Positions 18,721-27,805 of a stretch of DNA of 64,000 nt are shown piece after piece. The notes beneath the pieces are model-generated. The model did no database searches. It was not told the DNA's origin and saw nothing but the letters and a program-made list of their open reading frames with translations. The stretch is from DSUN01 sp035527715 (lineage in GTDB: Bacteria > Planctomycetota > PUPC01 > DSUN01), in the NCBI GenBank assembly GCA_035527715.1, contig DATKZY010000199.1, positions 1 to 64,000 on the forward strand, read 5' to 3'. Made by a program: the position numbers and the translations under genes. Positions within the stretch are counted from its first letter, which is position 1; each line of letters opens with the position of its first letter.

Positions 18721-19650
18721 CTATTCGGGCTTGTCCTTGCCTGCCTCCTCGGCACGCTTCCGGTACTCCGCTTCGAGCGTCTTGTATTTCTTCTCGAACT
18801 CCTCGATCGGCTCGCGAGCCGCGCGCAGGGAGTTGTGAAGGTCCACGATCCGCAGCAGCCGTTGCCGTGCCCGCTCGGCAGCCGCTGCCGATGCGGGGTC
18901 CTCGGATTGGGCAGCCACTTCCTGGTAGGCAGCGAGGACGCCATCGAAGTCCCGCTTGTCTGCCGGCTTCGCAAGTTCTGCCTGGTAAAGCTCTTGGGCC
19001 TTCCGGAGGGCCTGGGCGGCGGCACTGCGGGCCATGGCGGGCCTCGGCGGCGGCTCCTTGCCGGCAGGGACAGGGCCGGCCTCGCCAATCTTGCGGACGT
19101 GTGCGCTGTGAATCCACGCCCATGCGTCCAAGGGCGGGCCGATCCCGATCCAGTCGCCATCGGCGTCCACCACCGTAACTCGTGTGCCCTTCTCCACTTG
19201 CCCAAGCACGTCGCCGGTCAAGCCCGGCCGGGCGCGCACGTTCACCCTGTCCTTGACAAAGGTCGCCTGCTTCCCGTCGGCCTCGACGGCCACCATGTCC
19301 TTGCGCACCCACACGGTGCAGGTCTTCGGCACGGGGATGCCGAACCACTCGTACCGCTTCTGCCGCACCTCAACCTTGTCGCCCCGGCTGGCCACGGAGA
19401 GCACGGTGTAGTTAATGCCGTCCCCGGCGCGGATGTAGACCCGCTCGCCCGTGACCTCGCCCAGGAAGGGCGGCTTGGGCGCGTCCTTCGGCTCGGGCGC
19501 CTTCGGCTCGGCCTTGGGTTCCGCCTTGGGCTCGACCTTAGGTGCCGCCTTGGGTTCCTTCGTCGCTGCCTCGGCCTTCTTGGGCTCGGCCTCACCCGCC
19601 GCTGCGCACATACAGAAAGCCCACGCCAGAAGCCCGATGAGTCTACGCAT
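18721..19650 (-). CDS. Exported protein with two SH3b domains
   Basis: A 309-residue protein with a signal peptide (MRRLIGLLAWAFCMCAAAGEA) and a Pro/Lys/Ala/Glu linker built from PKAEPKAE-like repeats to about 60. Two bacterial SH3 domains follow at about 66-123 (VYIRAGDGINYTVLSVA) and 129-185 (VNVRARPGLTGDVLGQVEKG). A coiled-coil tail occupies about 205-309. SH3b domains bind cell-wall peptides or glycans, so a periplasmic wall-associated role is likely. The start at MRRL is preferred over an ATG five codons upstream because it begins the signal peptide. Its own promoter is at 19719-19747. Confidence 0.75.
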   Translation of the reverse strand: MRRLIGLLAWAFCMCAAAGEAEPKKAEAATKEPKAAPKVEPKAEPKAEPKAPEPKDAPKPPFLGEVTGERVYIRAGDGINYTVLSVASRGDKVEVRQKRYEWFGIPVPKTCTVWVRKDMVAVEADGKQATFVKDRVNVRARPGLTGDVLGQVEKGTRVTVVDADGDWIGIGPPLDAWAWIHSAHVRKIGEAGPVPAGKEPPPRPAMARSAAAQALRKAQELYQAELAKPADKRDFDGVLAAYQEVAAQSEDPASAAAAERARQRLLRIVDLHNSLRAAREPIEEFEKKYKTLEAEYRKRAEEAGKDKPE

Positions 19651-19718
19651 GGCTACTGCCCCCACACGTCGCGCGTGCTGATGCTTGGGGATGGGAACGG
19701 GGATACCAGAACAACGGC

Positions 19719-19747
19719 ATTATAAGGCGCGTGCGCCAGGAAGTCAA
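19719..19747 (-). promoter_or_regulatory. Promoter for SH3-domain gene
   Basis: Minus-strand TTGACT (19747-19742), 17-nt spacer, TATAAT (19724-19719). It gives a transcript of about 60 nt before the ATG at 19650. It is back to back with the promoter at 19781-19808. Confidence 0.75.
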
Positions 19748-19780
19748 CCATCTTGTCCGCATTGCGCCTCAGATTCCCGG

Positions 19781-19808
19781 TTGACAGTGCGCTCCGCCGA
19801 GATATACT
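19781..19808 (+). promoter_or_regulatory. Promoter for DUF5696-like gene
   Basis: TTGACA at 19781-19786, 16-nt spacer, TATACT at 19803-19808. Start of transcription near 19815 leaves a 20-nt leader, supporting the ATG at 19835 rather than the far upstream one. Confidence 0.75.
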
Positions 19809-19834
19809 GGCGCTTCGGCGCGGAGAGCCCTGCC

Positions 19835-22444
19835 ATGCGTGTGCGTCCCCTGTCCGCCGTGTTCCCCCTGATGCTGCTCCTGTTGCTCGGAGAAGCCATG
19901 GTCGCCAGCGGCGAAGCACTGACGTTGGACGGCGATGCGATGCGGGTGGAGGTGGATTCGGCGTCGGGGCGCTGGGCGCTCCTCGACAAGGCGTCGGGCG
20001 TCCGCTGGCCGTCGAGCGGCGATGCCGGCCCCGGCTCCTCCCCTGCCCTTCTGGGCGGCTTCGGCGACGCCGCGGCGCAGGCGCAATCGCTCAAGCTCAC
20101 GAAGAAGAACGGGGCGGCCGTGACGTTCGCGCTGGTGGATGGCGGCCGCTCGCTCGAGATCCGATGCGAGGGGGCCGAGGACGTCCGCTCCCTCGGCGAC
20201 GCGCTGGCCATCACCGACACCGAGGGCGGCTACCTCATCGTGCCGGCCCGCGAGGGGCTGCTCATCCGCGCCGACAGCGGCAAGTCGTTCGAGCGCACGT
20301 TTGGCACGTCCGACTACGAGGGCTGCCACATGAACATGCTCGGCCTCTGCAAGGCCGGCTCCACGCTCCTCGTGACGTGGGACGATGCCTACGTGTTCCC
20401 CGAGGTCCAGAGCGTTCGCCCGCTCGACGCGACGCACAAGCAGCAGCTCACGACGACGCTGGGCCTCCGTCGCTCCGCGAAGGCCGTGCGCCTCACGCCG
20501 CTCGGCAAGGGCGACTGGAACACGATCGCCGCCGGCTATCGCCGCATCGCCGAGGCGAAGGGCCGCGCCGTCACGCTCAGGAGCAAGATCCAACGCAATG
20601 CAAAGGCCGAGCTGATGCTCGGCGCGGCCAACGTCAAGCTCTGGACCTGTCTCGCCCGCAAGATGAACGAGGAGAGCACGGCCGAGGAATCGGTGAAGGT
20701 GCGCTGGACGTTCGACGAGGCGGCGCAGATCGCCGAGCACCTTCGCAAGGACGTGGGCATCGAGCGCTGCCTGTTCATCCTGGGCGGCTGGACCGAGGGC
20801 GGCTACGACTGCCGCCACCCCGACAACCTGCCCGCCAACCCCGAGTGCGGCGGCAACAATGCCCTCGCCGATGCCGTCCGACGCATCCAGGCCCTCGGCT
20901 ACGTCGCCTGCCTGCACGACAACTTCCAGGACATGTACCGCGATGCGAAGAGCTGGGACCCCGCCTTCATTGAGAAGGACGCCAAGGGCAGCCTGATCAA
21001 GGGCGGGCGGTGGCTCGGCGGCCGCGCCTACATGGTCTGCGCGCCCAAGCAGCTCGAGCTGGCCCAGCGCCCGCAGAACCTGCCCGAGACGCACAAGCTC
21101 TTCGCCCCCTGGAGCTACTTCATTGACACCACCTACGCGGTCGGCCCCCGCGAGTGCCACGACCCCGCGCACCCCATCGGGCGCAACGACGACATTGCCT
21201 GGAAGATCAAGCTCAGCGACTATACCCGCAAGGTCTTCGGCCTCTTCGGCAGCGAGTGCGGCCGCGAGTGGGCGCTGCCGTGCAGCGACTTCTTCGAGGG
21301 GCTCGTCGGCGTCTCAGGACGCTACTACCATGGCCTCGACCCCGCCAGCGTCGGCGCCACGGTGATCCCCTTCTGGGAGATGGTCTACCACGACTGCCAG
21401 GTCGCCTACGGCAAGTATGGCTACGCCGCCGACCAGGCGGCCGAATACGTCGCCCACCACGTCCTGTGCGCCCGCCCCCTCCACTACCATTCAGTGCCCG
21501 ACCACCTCTACTGGAAGGAGCCTACCGCGCCGGCAACCGACGCCGTCCAGGCGCGGCCGCGGGTCGTGAGCATCGAGCCCGTCGAGAAGGGCTCCTTCCG
21601 CATCCGGTATGCGTGGACCGTCGAGGACGATGTCGCGGGCGACTGGCGGGTCTTCGTCCACTTCGGCACCGACGCCGAGATTCGGTTCCAGGACGACCAC
21701 GTGCCCGAGCCGCCCACGTCGCAATGGAAGAAGGGGCAGAGGGTCGAGATCGGCCCTCGTGTCGTGAGCATCCCGCCCACGCTTCGGGCCGACGCGGTGA
21801 ACGTCTACGTCGGCCTCTTCGACCTGAAGGATCAGGGGAAGCGGGTGCGGCTGCCCGGCTGCGACGGCCAGCGGCGCATCCTGGCCGGCCGCCTGCTGCT
21901 GAAGCCCGAGCTGAAGTTCGCGCCACACGCGGGCGGCGCGCCTCTCTCCCGCTCTGCCTTCACGCGCTGCGACGACGGCTGGGCCGAGGGCATGCACCCG
22001 ACCGATGTCTTCCTCAAGAACACACAGGAAGTCCTCGGCCCCCTCAACGCGGCCACGGCGCACCAGCGGCTCACGCGTCTGGAGTTCCTGAAGCCCGACG
22101 GCTCGCTGCGCCGCGCCGTCTACGGCGAAGGCCCGGCGGCGACGGAGGTCGTGGTGAACTTCGGCTCCGCCGATGCCGAGGCCAGCACGCGCTTCGGCCC
22201 CGTGGCGCTGCTCCCTCCGTGGGGCTTCGTGGTCCAGGCGCCGCGCTTCGTCGCCTTCTACGCGAAGTCGTGGGGCGGCCATGCCTACGAGGCCGGCGCT
22301 CTGTTCACCCTCCACGCCGTCGAGGGCGATGCCCTCGCGACGGCGCGAAAACTCCGCGTCTTCCACGCCTTCGGCGAGCCGACCCTCCTCTGGGGCGGGA
22401 AGCGATACGAGGTCCGGCGCGAGGGAACCGTCGCGCTGCGGTGA
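19835..22444 (+). CDS. Secreted DUF5696/GH-like glycosidase
   Basis: An 869-residue exported protein. The signal peptide is MRVRPLSAVFPLMLLLLLGE, cleaved near SGEA. A beta-sandwich-like N-terminal part (about 25-260) is followed by a TIM-barrel-like part (about 270-570) with FILGGWTEGGYDCRHPDN, ALGYVACLHDNFQDM, YFIDTTYA and FGSECGREWALP. These blocks resemble DUF5696 and neighbouring glycosidase families (GH101-like). An Ig-like domain (about 590-680) and a beta-rich tail follow. I expect hydrolysis of a polysaccharide or glycoconjugate, but cannot name it. GGAGAG lies 9 nt before the ATG, and the promoter is just upstream. Confidence 0.75.
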   Translation: MRVRPLSAVFPLMLLLLLGEAMVASGEALTLDGDAMRVEVDSASGRWALLDKASGVRWPSSGDAGPGSSPALLGGFGDAAAQAQSLKLTKKNGAAVTFALVDGGRSLEIRCEGAEDVRSLGDALAITDTEGGYLIVPAREGLLIRADSGKSFERTFGTSDYEGCHMNMLGLCKAGSTLLVTWDDAYVFPEVQSVRPLDATHKQQLTTTLGLRRSAKAVRLTPLGKGDWNTIAAGYRRIAEAKGRAVTLRSKIQRNAKAELMLGAANVKLWTCLARKMNEESTAEESVKVRWTFDEAAQIAEHLRKDVGIERCLFILGGWTEGGYDCRHPDNLPANPECGGNNALADAVRRIQALGYVACLHDNFQDMYRDAKSWDPAFIEKDAKGSLIKGGRWLGGRAYMVCAPKQLELAQRPQNLPETHKLFAPWSYFIDTTYAVGPRECHDPAHPIGRNDDIAWKIKLSDYTRKVFGLFGSECGREWALPCSDFFEGLVGVSGRYYHGLDPASVGATVIPFWEMVYHDCQVAYGKYGYAADQAAEYVAHHVLCARPLHYHSVPDHLYWKEPTAPATDAVQARPRVVSIEPVEKGSFRIRYAWTVEDDVAGDWRVFVHFGTDAEIRFQDDHVPEPPTSQWKKGQRVEIGPRVVSIPPTLRADAVNVYVGLFDLKDQGKRVRLPGCDGQRRILAGRLLLKPELKFAPHAGGAPLSRSAFTRCDDGWAEGMHPTDVFLKNTQEVLGPLNAATAHQRLTRLEFLKPDGSLRRAVYGEGPAATEVVVNFGSADAEASTRFGPVALLPPWGFVVQAPRFVAFYAKSWGGHAYEAGALFTLHAVEGDALATARKLRVFHAFGEPTLLWGGKRYEVRREGTVALR

Positions 22445-22547
22445 GGGGACAAGGGCACTTGCTTTCCGGCCGCGAGATCACCTGGCATCCCGCGCGACGG
22501 CGCTGGCTTCCTCTCCCAATGGATGGGTGAACGGACCTGCAGAGGGA

Positions 22548-25500
22548 TCAGTCCCTGTCTATCCGGCTCTCCAGGTAGCGGTGCCAGGACGCCGAGGCCA
22601 TGCGGCGGGTGACCTCATAAAGCCGGTATTCGGTGGCAAAGAGGTCGCCCTGGGTGGGCTCCTTGGGCGGGATGAAGTGCGTGACGAGGGCCACGCAGCA
22701 GCCTGTGCGTTCGGTGTCCTCGATGACGGGGGTCATGTGGGCCGGGCGCTGGCCGAAGACGGCCGAGACGAGCTCGGCCCGGATGAGGTTGCGCGCCGCC
22801 CGCTGCGGGTCGTAGGCGTCGAGCGGGCGGAACGGCAGCGACAGGGTGACGGGAATCGGCTGCGGCACCTCGACCATGGGCGGCTCCGCCTCGACAACTT
22901 TGCGGAATGCCTCGGCCCGGTCCTTCTCGCCGGCCTTCGCCAGGGCGGCGCTCAGCTTCTCACGCAGCTTGTCTGCCGCCTGCGCCACGCGCTGCGCGGC
23001 GCGCGCCCGCTCGCAGTCCATCTGCACCTCCATCTTGACGCCCGGCTCGTCGAGCGGCGGCACGCGGGACGGCGTGCGGTCGCACACGCGGATGAGGCAG
23101 GCGCCGTCGGAGCCCTGGACGGGTCCGGCCAGCTCGCCCTTCGGGGCGGCGAAGGCCGTCTTGGCCAGGTCGGGGGCGGGTCCGATGTCTCTGAGGCCCT
23201 TTCGCTCGCGGTCGATCCAAACGGGCTGGGTGGCGACGAGGGGCGGGTGCTTGGCGGCGTAGGCCTTGAGGTCCGCCTTGGCGCCCTCGGCCTGGAGGGC
23301 CTTCAGTGCCTCGGCGAGCAGCTTCCCTGCCTCCACCCGCGCCGCGGCGCGCCGCAGGTGGTCGCGCACGCGGTCCTTCGCCTTGTCGAAGGGAAGGAAC
23401 GCGGGCTGGACCGCCGCGGACCAGTCGCGGCAGTAGAGCTCGCCCGCGCGCACGCTTCGGTCGAACTCCTTGCGGAGTTCCTCATCCGAGGGGGCAGCGA
23501 CGGCCTTTGCCAGGTCGGCATAGGGGGCCACGAGCGACTCGACCTCGGCCACCTCGGGGCGTCGGAAGGTCTCCTTGTTCGCCTCGTAGTGCTTCCGCAA
23601 ATCGTCCGTCGTGGGCTCCTCGAGGGCCAGCATGGGCTCGCGGAGCGCGACCATGGCAGCCTCGAGGGTGAGCAACTCGTCGGGCTGCCGCTCGGAAACG
23701 TCGGCGACGCAGGCCCGCATCGGCTCGGCCTCGACGGCCACGGGAGTGAGCCCGGGCTTGTCGAGCGCGAAGATGGCGTCGGCGAGAGCGGGCATGGGCC
23801 CTTCCCCGGGGACGACGAAGCGGCGCGCGTCGAGCAGCTCGGTTTCCACGACCTTGGGCGCCCGCGAAGCCGCCTTCTCGAAGGACGACGCGGCGGCTGC
23901 GCTGCGGAACGCCTCGGCCGCCTTGCGGGCAGCGTCGCACGCCGCCTGGACCTTCAGCGCCTGCGCCACCTTGTCGCGCACTTCGGCGAGCGTCGAGTCC
24001 CGAGGCGCCGTGCGGGCGGCCAGGCGGCACACGGCGTAGCCCTGGCTAGACTGCACGATGCGGGGGATGATCTCGCCGGGCTTGGTGTCGCCCAGGACGT
24101 CGGCGATGTCCGCAATGCGTCCGAGAGTGGTGGGGCTGGCCGGGTCCTCCACGGCGAATGGCTCGCTCTTGCCGTGGAGGAGGTTGAACTGCTTGGCCAG
24201 CGCGGCGAAGTCGGCCTCGGAGGGCTTCCTTGCCTTCCTGACCGCTTCGAGGGCCAGGTCGGCGGCGGCGCGGGCCTCGCGGTTCGCGCGCTCGCGCGCA
24301 ATATCTGCCCTCACGCGGTACTCGCTTTCCTCGTAGGAGTGGCCCCGGTACGCGTCGTCCGCGTGCAGCTCGAAGTGGCGGCGGCACTCGGCGTCGGTGA
24401 GCCTTCCCTCGATGGCCCGCTGCCGCATGGCGGCGTCGGCGAACAGGAACTCGACGGTGGCCTGCGCCGGCACGCGGAAGGCGGCCTTGTTGGCCTCGAA
24501 GTGGCGCTCGATGGCCGTGGCGTCGGGCGGGGGGACGGATGCCAGGAAGTCGGCGGCGCGGAAGAGGGCGACCTTGGCTCGCGCCCTGCCCCCCGGGCGG
24601 CGCTCGGCCAGGAGGGCGATCAGCGCCCCCGGGCGCGTGGCGAGGACGAGAGGCTTCGTGACCTCGCCCGGCTTCAGGGCGCGGATCGCGGCCATGGCCT
24701 GCGGCTCGTCGGCCAGGAAGGCCTCGGGCTTCGAGACGGGGAACGGCCCCAAGGTGTTCACGCTCACGCGCATCTCGCGCGCCACGGGGAGCGGATACGC
24801 CGAGGGGACGGTGCGGAATGCCTCCCACACCAGGCTGTCGCGTAGCGCCGCGAGGCGCTCGGGCAACGGCTTCTTGGCCCATTCGGCCTCGAGCTTGCCG
24901 CGCACCCGCTCGTGCGCGGCCGGCGCGGCGTCCCAGGAGGGCGCGTCCTTGATCTCGTCGTCGGTGACATACGCGGTGTCGCGGTGGTCGTCGTAGTACT
25001 GGCGGACCTCTTTGTCGTCCACCTTGGCCTCGGCGCGGAGGGTCTCGTAAAGGGCGGCGGCCACGTCGAGCGTGGCGGCCTTTTCGTCGCGGCTCTTGAG
25101 GACGAAGAGGAACCTGCCCTCGGCGCTGGAGAGGATGCGGCTGACCTCGCCCGGCTTGAGAGCCGTCACGGCGTCGCGGAAGCCTGCGGCCTTGCCGATG
25201 TCCGGCGTGGCCTCGGGCTGAGCCAGGTTGACGGCCACGTTGCTGCGGGGGCGGAGGCCGTGCTTGACGGCGACGGCTGCGAGGTCGGGCTTCTCTGGCT
25301 GGGTCAGCTCGGCGAGGGCCTTCTCGGCGCGCTCGGTGGCCAGGCGGAGGGCCTGGCGGCGCTCGAGCAGCTTCGCGATGTCGTCCTTCACCTTCTCGAA
25401 TGGGATCGGCTTGGGCTGGTCGAGGAAGCTGTGCGGGGCCGCGTCGTAGGCGGCGCGCTGCTCGTAGAGCGCCGGCTCGTAGGTGGGCGCGAGGCCCTGC

Positions 25501-27590
25501 GCGGCGCACGTGACGAGTTGGAAGCGGTTGCCCTTGGCTTCCTCGCGCGCGACGAGGCGGGCCAGGACGAAGCGCTCGCCCACCGCCACAACGTCGCTGA
25601 GGTCGCCCACGTCGCCGCCGGCGAGCTGGGCATAGAGGTCGGGCATGGCCTTGCCCAGCCCGGGGAACGGGTCGGTCGGCTTCAGGAACTCGGTTTCGAG
25701 GGGCTTGGTGCCCACGCGCTCGGCGAAGCGCTCGATGGCCGCCTGCGAGATCCTCGTGCGGTACTCCCTGGCCTTCTCCCTGGCCTTGGCGAACGCCTTG
25801 TCGTTCTTCACGTCGTCGCCGAGTTGCCTGCGGAGGTGTTCCGGCAGGTTATCGTAGGGGAGCGCTCGGGCCTCCTCGCGCTGGGTGACCCGGAAGAAGA
25901 AGCGCCCCGCATCGCACGAGAAGACTTCGCTGATCGCATGGGTGCCGGGCTTGGCCTCGGCGCCGGCGACCGAGTATTGCTGGCCACGCTCGCCGAACAG
26001 GACTTCGGCGAGCCTCGCGCCGCGCAGCTCGGAGACGAGCTCGGGCGCTTCGCTGGCGGCGAAGGGCGGCGTGGTGTCCACCGTGAAGGCCCCGGGGAAC
26101 TCCCTGGCCTCCGCGCCCGTCAGCGCCTTCAGGTTCGGCACGCGTCCGCTCGCCACCTCGTCGGCCGCACGGTTGGCGATCTGCCCGATGATCGCCATGA
26201 GCTTGTCCTCGGCCAGACGCTTGCGCACGTCGTCGCGCGCGGTGTTGAACACGTGCCCGAAGAAGGCGCGGTTGCGCTCGTAGTACTTCAGGAGGTCCGC
26301 GTCGGTGAGCTTCGCCCCCACGTCGGCGCTGCGGCCCAGCGCGTACTCGATGGCCACGCGCTCGGGCTGGCGGTAGCCGGGGGAGCTGGCCGTGCGCGAC
26401 ACGTCCTTGTGCCGGGCGTAGAAGTCGCGGAGCTCGTCCTCCGTGGGGCTCACGCCCTGGGCGAAGTCGGCGGCCCGCACCGTGAAGTAGGCCGCGACCG
26501 CCTGCGTGTTGTCGCGCACGTAGCGGGCCTTGAGCGTGGACCGCGGAATATCGGCCAGGGACCCGCCGACCAGGCCGGGGAGCACGAGCAGGGCGAGGCG
26601 CTGCCGCTCCGTCGCCTCCAGCTCCGGGCGGGTCACCCCCATCTCCTGGAGCACCTCGTCGTAGTCCTTCATGTTGATGACGCCGTAGCCCTGACGCACC
26701 CAGCCCTCCTCCTCGGGGCAGAACCCGCCGTCGCGCCCGAAGCCCCGCGAGCGCGAGACCACGCGGAACACGCACCAGCCGCCCTTGAGCCGAAGGGGCT
26801 CACTCACCTTGCCGATGGGATCGCGGAAGACACGGTCGGCGATGCCCGGGACCTCGCCGATCGGGCGGAGCGCACCCCGGGCGGACCGCGCGGTGAACAC
26901 GTTGGACTCCCCGAACCGCAGCGTGCGCTCGTTGGCGAGCTGCTTCAGCGCGTTCTCCAGAGGGCCACCGACGATGGCGTCCACGGTCTTCTTGAGGGCC
27001 TCGAGGGCCGCCTTGGCCAACGGGCTGCCCTGCTGGCTGCGCAACTCCGAGAGAAGCAGTTCGCGCACCTCGCTGAACGGCTGAACCGACTTGTCGGCCC
27101 CGCGGAACCGCTGGTTTTTCTCGCGCTGGTAGGCCGCTTCGAGCTCCTTGTCCGACACGGGCAGGTCCTTCCCGAGCGAGCTGTCCTCGGCGATGACATA
27201 CTCCACCTTCACGCGGCGGGGGAAGCGCTCGTTGCGGATGGCGTCCACGACCTCTTCGTCACTCACGCGGATGCCGGCGCGCTCGGCCTCGTAGTACTGG
27301 GTGAGCCACAGGGCCGCATCGTCGTCGGTCAGCGGAGTGTCCGAGCGGTAGATCAGGTGGCACAGGCGGCGGACCTCCATCACCTGCCCGTAGCGGATGT
27401 CCTTCCCGTCATAGGTCAGATACACCTCGCTGGGGCTGCGGCCCCCAACGCGCCGGCGGTCGCACGAGCCCCGGAAGGGCACGGCGAAGATCGCCATCAG
27501 GAACACCCCGAGCCCGACCAGGATCGTGTTCCGGGTCTTCTCCCCCATGCGGAAGGGCTGGAACTTGACGCGACGCCGCGAACGGGCCAT
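22548..27590 (-). CDS. Giant membrane-anchored parvulin-repeat (SurA/PpiD-like) protein
   Basis: A 1680-residue protein anchored by one membrane segment (TILVGLGVFLMAIFAVPF, 22-39) with the rest predicted periplasmic. It resembles PpiD/SurA chaperones but is over twice their length. At least seven copies of a parvulin C-half pattern (A-x2-A-x2-L-K-P-G-E-V, about 10 residues, G-x3-V-x2-L-x3-R) occur near 248-280, 645-682, 801-834, 962-997, 1155-1193, 1265-1300 and 1472-1504. Helical starts such as DLLKYYERNRAFF (432) and DLRKHYEANKETFR (1330) precede several. It may fold or escort envelope proteins. ATG at 27590 (MARSRRR) is used; an in-frame ATG 20 codons earlier overlaps the promoter. Confidence 0.8.
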   Translation of the reverse strand: MARSRRRVKFQPFRMGEKTRNTILVGLGVFLMAIFAVPFRGSCDRRRVGGRSPSEVYLTYDGKDIRYGQVMEVRRLCHLIYRSDTPLTDDDAALWLTQYYEAERAGIRVSDEEVVDAIRNERFPRRVKVEYVIAEDSSLGKDLPVSDKELEAAYQREKNQRFRGADKSVQPFSEVRELLLSELRSQQGSPLAKAALEALKKTVDAIVGGPLENALKQLANERTLRFGESNVFTARSARGALRPIGEVPGIADRVFRDPIGKVSEPLRLKGGWCVFRVVSRSRGFGRDGGFCPEEEGWVRQGYGVINMKDYDEVLQEMGVTRPELEATERQRLALLVLPGLVGGSLADIPRSTLKARYVRDNTQAVAAYFTVRAADFAQGVSPTEDELRDFYARHKDVSRTASSPGYRQPERVAIEYALGRSADVGAKLTDADLLKYYERNRAFFGHVFNTARDDVRKRLAEDKLMAIIGQIANRAADEVASGRVPNLKALTGAEAREFPGAFTVDTTPPFAASEAPELVSELRGARLAEVLFGERGQQYSVAGAEAKPGTHAISEVFSCDAGRFFFRVTQREEARALPYDNLPEHLRRQLGDDVKNDKAFAKAREKAREYRTRISQAAIERFAERVGTKPLETEFLKPTDPFPGLGKAMPDLYAQLAGGDVGDLSDVVAVGERFVLARLVAREEAKGNRFQLVTCAAQGLAPTYEPALYEQRAAYDAAPHSFLDQPKPIPFEKVKDDIAKLLERRQALRLATERAEKALAELTQPEKPDLAAVAVKHGLRPRSNVAVNLAQPEATPDIGKAAGFRDAVTALKPGEVSRILSSAEGRFLFVLKSRDEKAATLDVAAALYETLRAEAKVDDKEVRQYYDDHRDTAYVTDDEIKDAPSWDAAPAAHERVRGKLEAEWAKKPLPERLAALRDSLVWEAFRTVPSAYPLPVAREMRVSVNTLGPFPVSKPEAFLADEPQAMAAIRALKPGEVTKPLVLATRPGALIALLAERRPGGRARAKVALFRAADFLASVPPPDATAIERHFEANKAAFRVPAQATVEFLFADAAMRQRAIEGRLTDAECRRHFELHADDAYRGHSYEESEYRVRADIARERANREARAAADLALEAVRKARKPSEADFAALAKQFNLLHGKSEPFAVEDPASPTTLGRIADIADVLGDTKPGEIIPRIVQSSQGYAVCRLAARTAPRDSTLAEVRDKVAQALKVQAACDAARKAAEAFRSAAAASSFEKAASRAPKVVETELLDARRFVVPGEGPMPALADAIFALDKPGLTPVAVEAEPMRACVADVSERQPDELLTLEAAMVALREPMLALEEPTTDDLRKHYEANKETFRRPEVAEVESLVAPYADLAKAVAAPSDEELRKEFDRSVRAGELYCRDWSAAVQPAFLPFDKAKDRVRDHLRRAAARVEAGKLLAEALKALQAEGAKADLKAYAAKHPPLVATQPVWIDRERKGLRDIGPAPDLAKTAFAAPKGELAGPVQGSDGACLIRVCDRTPSRVPPLDEPGVKMEVQMDCERARAAQRVAQAADKLREKLSAALAKAGEKDRAEAFRKVVEAEPPMVEVPQPIPVTLSLPFRPLDAYDPQRAARNLIRAELVSAVFGQRPAHMTPVIEDTERTGCCVALVTHFIPPKEPTQGDLFATEYRLYEVTRRMASASWHRYLESRIDRD

Positions 27591-27658
27591 GCATTCTCTC
27601 CTGTGGGGAGCCAGCAACCAGAAAGCCGTAGCCATAGTGGGGAACGGCAATCTGCGGA

Positions 27659-27687
27659 ATTATACCGGAAGCTTCCCGACGTTTCAA
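27659..27687 (-). promoter_or_regulatory. Promoter for parvulin-repeat gene
   Basis: Minus-strand TTGAAA (27687-27682), 17-nt spacer and perfect TATAAT (27664-27659). Transcription would begin near 27652, only about 60 nt before the chosen start; the upstream ATG at 27650 is at the predicted transcript end and so is unlikely. Confidence 0.7.
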
Positions 27688-27719
27688 ATGCAGCCGACCG
27701 GCCGTCCGGCAAAGCCAGG

Positions 27720-27749
27720 ATGACAGATCGCGTCCCAGTGTGGTATAAT
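27720..27749 (+). promoter_or_regulatory. Promoter for glnS
   Basis: ATGACA (27720-27725), 18-nt spacer, TATAAT (27744-27749). It is divergent from the 27659-27687 promoter and lies about 56 nt before the glnS start. Confidence 0.65.
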
Positions 27750-27805
27750 GCCCGCGTCAACGTCAAGGTCAAGGCAATCCGTCACCCCATCAGAGCTCGA
27801 GCCTC

